A stretch of 5,386 nucleotides of DNA, from contig JAGBTW010000133.1 of assembly GCA_017631135.1 (NCBI GenBank), positions 1 through 5,386 of the forward strand, read 5' to 3'. The DNA is from Alistipes sp. Its GTDB lineage: Bacteria; Bacteroidota; Bacteroidia; Bacteroidales; Rikenellaceae. Below, piece by piece: positions 1 to 5,386 of the stretch. Each line of letters starts with the position of its first letter. Within the stretch, counting starts at the first letter, position 1. The notes beneath the pieces were generated by a model. That model saw nothing but the letters and a program-made list of their open reading frames with translations. It had not been told where the DNA came from and searched no databases. The translations under genes were made by a program, and so were the position numbers.

Positions 1-946
1 GGTCGTAGCCCCACGAGTTGTTGATGATGACTGCGCCATTGTCCGCAGCGTACTTAATACCGCGAGCAATAGCTGATGAATAACAACCATCCTCGCCCTC
101 GAATATCTGAATGGACATAAGGCGCACACCATCGCCATTGCCCGTGCCACCAGCGATGCCACAAACGGCATAGCCGTTGTTGTTAACAGCCGAGATAGTA
201 CCTGCAACGTGTGTTCCGTGGTCGTCGGCAGTGATATTGCCGCTGTGATTTACGCAGTTCACACCGTGGATGTCGTCGATGTAGCCATTGCCATCATCGT
301 CAACGCCAGTTTGTCCGTTCTTCTCCGCCTCATTTACCCACATATTGTCGGCAAGATCCTTATGCTCGGCCATAACACCACCATCGCACACAGCAACGAT
401 AACGCGGCTATCGCCAGCGGTGTACTTCCACGCGTTAAGTAGGTTGATGTCTGCGCCATCCTTGCAGAGCTCTGGGTCGAGCGAGCCATCGTTATAGTAG
501 TGCCACTGCCAGGGCAACTCGGGATCATCGAAGGGGTACTCCACCGAACGAGTGATAGCGGGGCGCGACTCGGGCATGGGGAACTTCTGGCTCTCGATGC
601 GCTTCATGGGCACATCATACTCGATGCGCTCTACGCGGCTATCCTTGGCGATGAGCTCTGCTACATGACCATTGTCGAGCGACTCATCGAAGTGAACAAG
701 CACCCAGCGCTCAAGCTCCGAGCCCACAGAGGCGGGAAAGAGTGGCTCGATATCAATATCCACGCCCTCGACAATGAGGTCGGTGGTCGCAGCATCGAGC
801 TTAACGATTAGACGACCCTTTGCAGCGCTGTCTGAAGCAAAGAATATCTTGTCACTTGGCGTGCTCGTGGTGGGAGCGTTGCCAACGCTATCCTTGACGC
901 ATGCCGCAGCAAGCAGTGCAATCAAGATGAAAGATAACTTTCTCAT
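1..946 (-). CDS. Subtilisin-like S8 family serine protease, probable lipoprotein (3' end beyond window)
   Basis: The first 315 residues of a secreted peptidase S8 protein are visible; the gene runs off the left edge. The start at 946 is chosen because a signal sequence follows at once: MRK, a hydrophobic stretch (residues 4-15), then Cys16 in an LLAAAC context. This suggests a Bacteroidota lipoprotein exported by Sec and lipidated at Cys16. Residues about 25-140 look like a propeptide region, followed by QWHYYN (147-152), typical of the entry to the S8 catalytic domain. The catalytic Asp is probably D188 in AVCDGGV, the catalytic His is H243 in HGTHVAG, and NNSWG (309-313) matches the substrate-binding SxG strand. 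An acidic DDDGNGYIDD segment (216-225) lies between Asp and His, as in many Bacteroidota S8 enzymes. The catalytic Ser (GTS) and oxyanion Asn lie outside the window, so activity cannot be confirmed. The Asp motif is unusual, with Gly where Ser or Thr is usual. The gene starts 17 nt after the galM stop and may be cotranscribed with it. The substrate is unknown. Confidence 0.9.
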   Translation of the reverse strand, partial: MRKLSFILIALLAAACVKDSVGNAPTTSTPSDKIFFASDSAAKGRLIVKLDAATTDLIVEGVDIDIEPLFPASVGSELERWVLVHFDESLDNGHVAELIAKDSRVERIEYDVPMKRIESQKFPMPESRPAITRSVEYPFDDPELPWQWHYYNDGSLDPELCKDGADINLLNAWKYTAGDSRVIVAVCDGGVMAEHKDLADNMWVNEAEKNGQTGVDDDGNGYIDDIHGVNCVNHSGNITADDHGTHVAGTISAVNNNGYAVCGIAGGTGNGDGVRLMSIQIFEGEDGCYSSAIARGIKYAADNGAVIINNSWGYD

Positions 947-963
947 ATCCCTAAATGTTTTTA

Positions 964-2019
964 TTAGTATGTGCCGAGCTTGAACACCACTTTCTGGCAG
1001 TAAAGCTCGTCGGCCTTAAGCTCGATAGAGGGGAAGTGGGGGTGGTGCACAGCGTCGCTGAAGCCCTGGCACTCAATAGCCACGCCCGCATAGTCGTTGT
1101 AGTACTTGCCCGACTTCGTTACGGGGCAGCCACCTGCCAACCAGTTACCCGTGTAGAGCACCGCAGCGGGCTGTGACGAGAGGATAGTGACCTTGCGACC
1201 CGTAGCCTCGCAGCGCAACTCGCCAACCTCGCCGAGGATGTTCTTCTGCCAGCCATCGACCTTGAAGCAGTGGTCATAGCCGCGGTAGTTGCGTATGTTG
1301 TTGAACTCAGCGTCTATCTCGTCGCCAAACTTGCGCCACGATGTGAAGTCGAGCGCTGTGCCCTTAACATCGAGGAGCTTGCCCGTAGGTATCTGCACGA
1401 TGTCCATCTCCAACACCTCCGACGAGTTGAGCTTAAGCTCGTGGTCGAGGATGGTCTTGTCCGAGCCCTCGCCATGAAGGTTCCAGTAGAGGTGGTTCGT
1501 AAGGTTACATACGGTATTCTTATTCGACTTTGCGAGGTATGTAATCTCGAGGTTGTCTTCGTCGTCGAAGTCGTAGATTGCCTCTACGACCAACTCGCCA
1601 GGGTAGCCCTGCTCCATATCCTCGGAAACATAGCTGAACACCACACGGTTGGTCTCTACGCGACCCTCCCAGTAGCGGTTGGCAAAGCCCTTTGATCCAC
1701 CATGAAGGTGGTTAGGACCATTGTTCACCTCGAGGCGGTACTCCACGCCGTCGATGGTCATCTGTCCGCGCGCTATGCGACCTGCCACGCGACCTACGCT
1801 CTTGCCGCTCGCTGCACCGTCACCGATATAGCTTGTTGGCTCCTTGTAGCCAAGTGCTACATCCTCGATTTTGCCATTGCGGTCTGCGAACTTGACGCTC
1901 ACGATGGATGCGCCGATGTTGCAGAGCTGTACCTCCGAGCCACGGCTGTTGCGCATGGTGTAGAGGATGATGCCCTCGCCCTCGGGCGTAGAGCCCCATA
2001 TATGCTGTAAGATCTCCAT
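964..2019 (-). CDS. galM: Aldose 1-epimerase (mutarotase)
   Basis: A complete protein of 351 residues, the usual length for the GalM family. It interconverts alpha and beta anomers of aldoses such as galactose and glucose, feeding the Leloir pathway. Visible family landmarks are GRVAGRI (76-82), the substrate-binding HLHGG (104-108, H106), the catalytic acid His in NLTNHLYWNL (H176), substrate-binding Asp in YDHCF (D249), and the catalytic base Glu in GVAIECQGF (E316). Roles are assigned by analogy with the characterised Lactococcus enzyme. There is no signal peptide or lipobox, so the enzyme should be cytoplasmic, unlike some Bacteroidota mutarotases that are exported. The ATG at 2019 shares its A with the TAA stop of gltX, which fixes the start and suggests translational coupling. 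The stop lies 17 nt before the downstream protease gene. No sugar kinase or transporter is visible nearby, so the preferred sugar cannot be inferred. Confidence 0.95.
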   Translation of the reverse strand: MEILQHIWGSTPEGEGIILYTMRNSRGSEVQLCNIGASIVSVKFADRNGKIEDVALGYKEPTSYIGDGAASGKSVGRVAGRIARGQMTIDGVEYRLEVNNGPNHLHGGSKGFANRYWEGRVETNRVVFSYVSEDMEQGYPGELVVEAIYDFDDEDNLEITYLAKSNKNTVCNLTNHLYWNLHGEGSDKTILDHELKLNSSEVLEMDIVQIPTGKLLDVKGTALDFTSWRKFGDEIDAEFNNIRNYRGYDHCFKVDGWQKNILGEVGELRCEATGRKVTILSSQPAAVLYTGNWLAGGCPVTKSGKYYNDYAGVAIECQGFSDAVHHPHFPSIELKADELYCQKVVFKLGTY

Positions 2020-2021
2020 TA
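2017..2021 (-). promoter_or_regulatory. TAATG stop/start overlap between gltX and galM
   Basis: On the minus strand the TAA stop of gltX (2021-2019) and the ATG start of galM (2019-2017) share one base, giving TAATG. This arrangement commonly allows terminating ribosomes to restart on the next gene. It supports one mRNA for the two genes and makes galM output depend at least partly on gltX translation. Coupling itself is inferred. Confidence 0.7.
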
Positions 2022-3551
2022 CTCTACGGGTGTAAGGTTAGCCATAAGGTTGTCGATACGCTTCAAGCACTCTGCCTTGCCGATGAACTCGGTTACGTCG
2101 AACATGCCAGGACCCTTGCCCGCGCCTACAAGTGCAAGACGAAGAGTGTTCATCACCTGACCCAATGAGTAGCCCTCGGCCTCAATCCAAGCGCGTACTA
2201 CGACCTCGGTATTCTCCTTCGAGAAGTCCTCGATACCCTCCAATACACCACGGAGCTTGCCCAACATAGTGGGGTTGTCGCCCTTCCACTGCTTCTTTGC
2301 GAGCTTCTCCTCATACTCTGTGGGTGCTACAAAGAAGAATGATGTGAGGTCCCACATATCGGTTGTGAGTGTCATGCGCTCCTTCATGATGCCCGCAGCC
2401 TTGCCAGCCACCTCGTCCGATACCTCGATGCCGTTAGCCTTCAATATGGGCTGCATGAATGGAGCGAGCTCTGCATCAGAGAGGTTGTGCATGTACTGTG
2501 CGTTGAACCACTTTGCCTTGTCGGGCTGGAAGCGTGCACCCGCCTTTGATACGCGGTCGAGCGAGAAGGCGTCGATAAGCTCCTGCATAGAGAATATCTC
2601 CTGCTCGGTGCCAGGGTTCCAGCCAAGGAGTGACAACATGTTGATAAATGCCTCGGCAAGGTAGCCATCCTCGCGGTAGCCGCGTGAGGTCTCGCCTGTG
2701 GGTGATGTCCAGAACAAGGGGAAGACGGGGAAGCCCATCTTGTCGCCATCGCGCTTCGAGAGCTTACCGCTACCTGTAGGCTTGAGCAACAAGGGAAGTT
2801 GTGCAAACTCGGGCTGGGTCTCTGTCCAGCCGAAGGCGCGGTACAAGAGGTAGTGCAAGGGCAACGAGGGCAACCACTCCTCACCACGGATGACGTGTGA
2901 TACCTCCATGAGGTGGTCATCGACGATGTTTGCGAGGTGGTATGTGGGAAGCGCATCTGCCGACTTGTACAATACCTTGTCGTCGAGCGTCGATGTGTTA
3001 ACCTCTACATGACCACGAATGAGGTCGTCCATTTTGACTACCTCGTTCTCGGGCATCTTGAAGCGTACAACCCACTGGTCACCGCGTGCTATGCGTGCCT
3101 CGACCTCCTCCTTCGAGAGGCTCAACGATGTTGGGAGCTTGGTGCGTACCTCATAGTTGTATGCGAATGTCTTGCCTGCCTCCTCGGCCTCCTTGCGCAA
3201 TACGTCGAGCTCCTCGGGGGTGTCGAAGGCGTAGTATGCCCAGCCTGCATCAACAAGCTGCATAGCATATTTCAAATATATCTCGCGGCGCTCACTCTGG
3301 CGATAGGGGGCGTGTGGACCACCAACGCCTACGCCCTCGTCAATCTCGATGCCGCACCACTTCAACGACTCGATGATGTACTCCTCGGCACCAGGCACGA
3401 AGCGCTGTGAGTCGGTGTCCTCGATGCGGAGAATCATCTTGCCGCCATGGCGGCGAGCAAAGAGGTAGTTATAGAGAGCTGTACGAACGCCACCAATGTG
3501 TAGTGGACCTGTGGGGCTGGGTGCAAAGCGCACTCTTACTTCACGATTCAT
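2019..3551 (-). CDS. gltX: Glutamyl-tRNA synthetase
   Basis: A complete class I aminoacyl-tRNA synthetase of 510 residues that charges tRNA(Glu) with glutamate in the cytoplasm. The Rossmann-fold signature is clear: [12 protein letters not shown] (10-21), with the HIGH-type motif at 18-21, then LRIEDTD (41-47). The second ATP-binding loop, the KMSKS equivalent, is KLSKRDG (263-269). It is followed by an insertion beginning FPVFPLFW (274-281), which I associate with Bacteroidota GltX, and then [11 protein letters not shown] and LGWNPG. The C-terminal part (about 335-510) is the helical anticodon-binding region. The cysteines that bind zinc in the E. coli enzyme (CYC) are replaced by a [10 protein letters not shown] stretch (106-115), so this is the zinc-free form. 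Whether it charges only tRNA(Glu) or also tRNA(Gln) cannot be read from sequence by eye. The gene lies 46 nt downstream of ychF and overlaps galM by one base. The ATG at 3551 is preceded by an A-rich stretch without a clear Shine-Dalgarno sequence. Confidence 0.97.
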   Translation of the reverse strand: MNREVRVRFAPSPTGPLHIGGVRTALYNYLFARRHGGKMILRIEDTDSQRFVPGAEEYIIESLKWCGIEIDEGVGVGGPHAPYRQSERREIYLKYAMQLVDAGWAYYAFDTPEELDVLRKEAEEAGKTFAYNYEVRTKLPTSLSLSKEEVEARIARGDQWVVRFKMPENEVVKMDDLIRGHVEVNTSTLDDKVLYKSADALPTYHLANIVDDHLMEVSHVIRGEEWLPSLPLHYLLYRAFGWTETQPEFAQLPLLLKPTGSGKLSKRDGDKMGFPVFPLFWTSPTGETSRGYREDGYLAEAFINMLSLLGWNPGTEQEIFSMQELIDAFSLDRVSKAGARFQPDKAKWFNAQYMHNLSDAELAPFMQPILKANGIEVSDEVAGKAAGIMKERMTLTTDMWDLTSFFFVAPTEYEEKLAKKQWKGDNPTMLGKLRGVLEGIEDFSKENTEVVVRAWIEAEGYSLGQVMNTLRLALVGAGKGPGMFDVTEFIGKAECLKRIDNLMANLTPVE

Positions 3552-3597
3552 ATATGTAGTCTTGTTTTACGTTGTTAAATACTCTTGTTTGTTTCGG

Positions 3598-4695
3598 TTA
3601 GACGTTGAAGAGGAAGTGCATGATGTCACCATCCTCGACAATGTACTCCTTACCCTCGATGCCAATCTTACCCACCTCGCGGCAAGCACGCTCCGAGCCA
3701 AGCTCGACATAGTCGGCATACTTGATAACCTCGGCACGGATGAAGCCACGCTCGAAGTCGGTGTGGATGATGCCCGCAGTCTCGGGGGCCTTCATGCCAC
3801 GACGGAAGGTCCATGCACGGCTCTCGTCAGCACCTGTGGTGAAGAATGTCTGCAAATCAAGAAGACGGTATGCTGCCTTGATTAAGCGACTCACACCCGA
3901 CTCCTCCAAGCCCATGTCCTGCAAGAACATCTGACGCTCCTCGTAGGTCTCCAACTCGGCAATGTCTGCCTCGGCACTCGCTGCAACGATAAGCATCTCG
4001 GCATGCTCGCTCGCAATAGCCGCGCGCACAGCCTCGGTGTGGGCATTGCCCGACACGGCTGATGCCTCGTCTACGTTGCACACATAGAGAACAGGTTTGT
4101 CGGTGAGCAGGTTGAGGTCAGCAACACACTTGCGCTCCTCGGGGGTGAGCTCCACGGTGCGAGCCGAGAGACCCTGCTCCAAAGCCTCCTTATACTGGCA
4201 GAGGATGTCGTACTGGCGCTTCGCGAGCTTGTCACCCGCAGTAGCCTGCTTCTGACACTTGCCAATGCGGTTCTCGATGGTCTCGAGGTCCTTGAGCTGA
4301 AGCTCGGTGTCGATGATGCCCTTGTCGCGCACGGGGTCTACACTGCCGTCAACGTGTGTGATGTTCTCGTTCTCGAAGCAGCGCAACACATGGATGATGG
4401 CGTTTGTGTTGCGGATGTTGGCGAGGAACTTGTTGCCGAGACCCTCACCCTTTGATGCACCCTTAACGAGACCTGCGATGTCGACAATCTCGATTGTTGT
4501 GGGTACAACGCGCTTGGGGTTGTCAATCTCAACGAGCTTTGTGAGGCGCTCATCGGGCACGGTGATGACACCCACATTGGGCTCGATAGTACAGAAGGGG
4601 AAGTTTGCCGCCTGCGCACGCGCATTAGACAAGCAGTTAAAAAGTGTCGACTTACCCACGTTGGGTAGTCCTACAATTCCACATTGTAATGCCAT
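3598..4695 (-). CDS. ychF: YchF/Ola1-family redox-regulated ATPase
   Basis: A complete protein of 365 residues, matching the usual YchF length of about 363. YchF belongs to the Obg-related TRAFAC P-loop group but prefers ATP. It binds ribosomes and is linked to translation and oxidative stress responses. Visible motifs are G1 GLPNVGKST (9-17), G3 VDIAGLV (71-77), and G4 NVDE (207-210), which has the NxxE form that explains the ATP preference instead of the GTPase NKxD. A helical coiled-coil segment lies at about 130-190. The C-terminal TGS domain (about 283-363) includes FFTTG, the [14 protein letters not shown] segment and [10 protein letters not shown], and ends in the family-typical [11 protein letters not shown]. 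The start at 4695 gives the canonical [15 protein letters not shown]-terminus. Upstream is a repeat-rich gap with an A-rich leader. gltX begins 46 nt downstream with no obvious terminator between, so both translation-related genes are probably cotranscribed. Confidence 0.97.
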   Translation of the reverse strand: MALQCGIVGLPNVGKSTLFNCLSNARAQAANFPFCTIEPNVGVITVPDERLTKLVEIDNPKRVVPTTIEIVDIAGLVKGASKGEGLGNKFLANIRNTNAIIHVLRCFENENITHVDGSVDPVRDKGIIDTELQLKDLETIENRIGKCQKQATAGDKLAKRQYDILCQYKEALEQGLSARTVELTPEERKCVADLNLLTDKPVLYVCNVDEASAVSGNAHTEAVRAAIASEHAEMLIVAASAEADIAELETYEERQMFLQDMGLEESGVSRLIKAAYRLLDLQTFFTTGADESRAWTFRRGMKAPETAGIIHTDFERGFIRAEVIKYADYVELGSERACREVGKIGIEGKEYIVEDGDIMHFLFNV

Positions 4696-4735
4696 AAAAT
4701 TCTATATTTTTTTAGTTATTACTTATTTCTTTTTT
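4696..4735 (-). promoter_or_regulatory. A-rich leader directly upstream of ychF
   Basis: Read on the minus strand, the 40 nt before the ychF ATG are strongly A/T-rich, with runs of A, and lack a Shine-Dalgarno sequence. AT-rich, SD-less initiation regions are normal in Bacteroidota. I looked for the Bacteroidota promoter pattern (TTTG near -33, TAnnTTTG near -7) here and in the next 100 nt upstream and did not find a convincing match, so the ychF promoter is not located. Confidence 0.3.
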
Positions 4736-4771
4736 GGGACTTAAGGGACTTAAGAGACTATAGGGACTTAA
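4736..4771 (+). repeat. Array 1: four tandem copies of a 9-nt unit
   Basis: Four units in a row on the plus strand: GGGACTTAA, GGGACTTAA, GAGACTATA, GGGACTTAA, with a partial fifth beginning GGGA. The third unit is degenerate. The array forms the left outer arm of the inverted structure described at 4736-4957. From memory, arrays of this kind occur between genes in Bacteroidota; I cannot check copy number elsewhere. Confidence 0.85.
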
Positions 4772-4804
4772 GGGAAGTCGCTATCAAGGGTTGATGCTGG
4801 GCGT

Positions 4805-4898
4805 TGTCATGTTGAGCGGTAGCGAAACATCTCCAGGTCTCCGAGACGATTGATGGTCGTACTGCCCGAGAGATCCTGCACTGACGTTCAGGATGACA
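4805..4898 (+). repeat. 94-bp palindromic intergenic element, copy 1
   Basis: Begins TGTCATGTTGAGCG and ends CAGGATGACA, with 6-bp perfect terminal inverted repeats (TGTCAT/ATGACA). The two 29-nt ends (4805-4833 and 4870-4898) pair with 20 Watson-Crick and 3 G-U pairs. Two small inner stems are possible: GTCT/AGAC within 4837-4847, or ACGA/TCGT within 4846-4860. It matches copy 2 at 93 of 94 positions and the similarity stops sharply at both ends, which defines the unit. It codes for nothing. The TGTCAT...TGAGCG ends resemble a repeat type common between genes in Bacteroidota (recalled, not searched). No target-site duplication is visible. Orientation is arbitrary. Confidence 0.85.
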
Positions 4899-4921
4899 AT
4901 GTCTGCTGATAGCATCATTCC

Positions 4922-4957
4922 TATTGTCTCTATTGTCACTTATGTCACTTATGTCAT
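4922..4957 (-). repeat. Array 2: four tandem 9-nt units, inverted relative to array 1
   Basis: On the plus strand the units are TATTGTCTC, TATTGTCAC, TTATGTCAC and TTATGTCAT. Their reverse complements (GAGACAATA, GTGACAATA, GTGACATAA, ATGACATAA) match array 1 units at 5 to 7 of 9 positions each and share the core GAC and a final A. The array has the same length (36 nt) as array 1. Its last unit contains TGTCAT, the same hexamer that starts the 94-bp element eight bases further on. Confidence 0.8.
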
Positions 4958-4964
4958 TTTATGC

Positions 4965-5058
4965 TGTCATGTTGAGCGGTAGCGAAACATCTCCAGGTCT
5001 CCGAGACGATTGATGGTCGTACTGCCCGAGAGATTCTGCACTGACGTTCAGGATGACA
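4965..5058 (+). repeat. 94-bp palindromic intergenic element, copy 2
   Basis: Same orientation as copy 1 and exactly 160 nt further on, with 66 nt between the copies. The only difference is T5035 where copy 1 has C4875. That position faces C4988 (C4828 in copy 1) in the hairpin model and is unpaired in both, so the fold is unaffected. The element ends 32 nt from the stop codon of the CBS-domain gene, so it probably lies in the 3' untranslated region of that mRNA and could protect or end the transcript. No terminal U-run is seen, so it is not a canonical intrinsic terminator. Confidence 0.85.
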
Positions 5059-5064
5059 TATAAA

Positions 5065-5085
5065 ACCCATTACTAATTACCCATT
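5065..5085 (+). repeat. Short direct repeat ACCCATT ... ACCCATT
   Basis: ACCCATT occurs at 5065-5071 and again at 5079-5085, a 14-nt period separated by ACTAATT. It fills most of the space between element copy 2 and the stop of the CBS-domain gene. It may be the remnant of another short tandem array, but two units in AT-rich DNA are weak evidence. Confidence 0.35.
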
Positions 5086-5090
5086 GCTCT

Positions 5091-5386
5091 TTAGTCAGCT
5101 TGCGAGACATTCACGAGGGCCTCGCGGTAGGCGTTCAGGATGCGCGACTTCGAGATGAAGCCGAGGTAGTGGTTCTGCTTGTCGATGACGGGGAGCATCC
5201 ATGTGTTTGCCTGCTCGAAGCGGGGCATGATGCTCTGTATCATCTCGTGCTCGTGAACCTTGTCGGGGGGCTGAATCATGTAGTGCATGATGGGTGTTGC
5301 CCACTTGTCGCGGTTGAACATGTCGTGGCGAAGGTCGTCGAGCTGCACAACGCCAAGGAGCTTACCCGCATGGTCGACAACGGGGA
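5091..5386 (-). CDS. CBS-domain protein C-terminus, probably a ClC-type chloride channel (5' end beyond window)
   Basis: The last 97 residues of a protein whose start lies outside the window; the frame is open to the right edge. The first 23 visible residues (PVVDHAGKLLGVVQLDDLR...) are the end of one CBS motif. The rest forms a second one: a PIMHYMIQPPDKV entry, a helix with IMPRFEQANTW, the strand LPVIDKQNHYLGFISKSRIL, and a final helix AYREAL. Paired CBS domains bind adenine nucleotides and act as regulatory modules. The GFISKSRILNAYRE ending resembles Bacteroidota ClC chloride channels with a cytoplasmic CBS pair, so that is the preferred call. The transmembrane part is not visible, and another CBS protein (for example an MgtE-like transporter or CorC-like hemolysin) is possible. 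The in-frame GTG at 5348 lies inside the first CBS motif and is an internal valine, not a start. The stop is 32 nt from repeat copy 2. Confidence 0.75.
   Translation of the reverse strand, partial: PVVDHAGKLLGVVQLDDLRHDMFNRDKWATPIMHYMIQPPDKVHEHEMIQSIMPRFEQANTWMLPVIDKQNHYLGFISKSRILNAYREALVNVSQAD

Larger units (their letters stand above)
4736..4957. repeat. Nested imperfect inverted repeat enclosing element copy 1
   Basis: The left arm 4736-4786 aligned without gaps to the reverse complement of 4907-4957 matches at 36 of 51 positions by hand count, including a perfect 7-bp pair, GCTATCA (4780-4786) and TGATAGC (4907-4913). Both pairs of boundaries sum to 9693, so arrays and 7-mers share one centre at 4846.5. 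The enclosed 94-bp element is itself palindromic but centred 5 nt to the right, because its left spacer is 10 nt longer. Either strand could form a long branched hairpin. Lying between the 3' end of the CBS gene and ychF, it might act as a 3' hairpin or a leader structure; this is inference. Confidence 0.6.

Noticed and set aside
17..22. The NN of NNSWG as the oxyanion-hole Asn of the protease
   Set aside because: By comparison with subtilisin this segment is the SxG substrate-binding strand; the oxyanion Asn normally lies about 30 residues further on, outside the window.
947..953. AGGGAT as a Shine-Dalgarno sequence for the protease gene
   Set aside because: It lies only about 2 nt from the ATG, too close for normal SD function, and SD use is weak in this phylum. 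The start is supported by the signal sequence instead.
2441..2956. A 171-codon same-strand frame inside gltX
   Set aside because: It is a frame-shifted shadow of the intact synthetase frame; its translation is low-complexity, rich in Ser, Pro, Cys and Thr.
2913..3410. A 165-codon open frame antisense to gltX, and similar long plus-strand frames at 1270-1695, 500-811 and 4307-4744
   Set aside because: Each lies wholly or mostly across a clearly recognised gene on the other strand and encodes no recognisable protein. They result from codon bias in the real genes.
4805..5058. CRISPR array or an insertion sequence
   Set aside because: There are only two repeats, each 94 bp long and palindromic, with one 66-nt spacer, which does not fit CRISPR. 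No transposase frame or target duplication is present, so it is not a complete IS.
5091..5348. A small stand-alone gene starting at the GTG at 5348
   Set aside because: The frame stays open to the window edge and the residues before 5348 (PVVDHAGKLLGV) complete a CBS motif, so this is the 3' end of a longer gene.
1..5386. Identity with phage phiX174, suggested by the window length of 5386
   Set aside because: The length coincides but the sequence is a bacterial chromosomal region with gltX, ychF and galM.

Overview
The window looks like chromosomal DNA from a Bacteroidota (Bacteroidales-type) bacterium, probably a gut or oral lineage. The glutamyl-tRNA synthetase carries the [12 protein letters not shown] insertion after its KLSKR loop, the protease and CBS-channel proteins are of Bacteroidales type, and start sites lack strong Shine-Dalgarno sequences. 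I cannot fix the genus; Rikenellaceae or Prevotella relatives are guesses. There is no sign of a phage, plasmid or horizontally acquired gene cassette.

All five genes lie on the minus strand, so transcription runs from right to left. At the right edge (5091-5386) is the 3' end of a CBS-domain protein, most likely the C-terminus of a ClC chloride channel. A 395-bp gene-free gap (4696-5090) follows and is packed with repeats. Then come ychF (3598-4695, ATPase of the Obg/YchF family), gltX (2019-3551, glutamyl-tRNA synthetase), galM (964-2019, aldose 1-epimerase) and the 5' part of a gene for a secreted S8 subtilisin-like protease, probably a lipoprotein (1-946, running off the left edge).

ychF, gltX, galM and the protease gene are packed with gaps of 46 nt, a 1-nt overlap (TAATG) and 17 nt. 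They could form one transcription unit that mixes translation functions (YchF, GltX), sugar metabolism (GalM) and an exported protease. This looks like loose operon packing rather than a dedicated pathway.

The part most worth a second look is the 4696-5090 gap. It holds two copies of a 94-bp element (93/94 identical) with TGTCAT...ATGACA ends that can fold into a long branched hairpin. Copy 1 is flanked by two 36-nt arrays of a 9-nt unit. These arrays are imperfect reverse complements of each other and sit exactly symmetrically about position 4846.5, so 4736-4957 is a nested inverted repeat. It is probably a small non-autonomous repeat or MITE-like family. It may also act as a 3' hairpin for the upstream gene or as part of the ychF leader. 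I see no previously undescribed protein system here.
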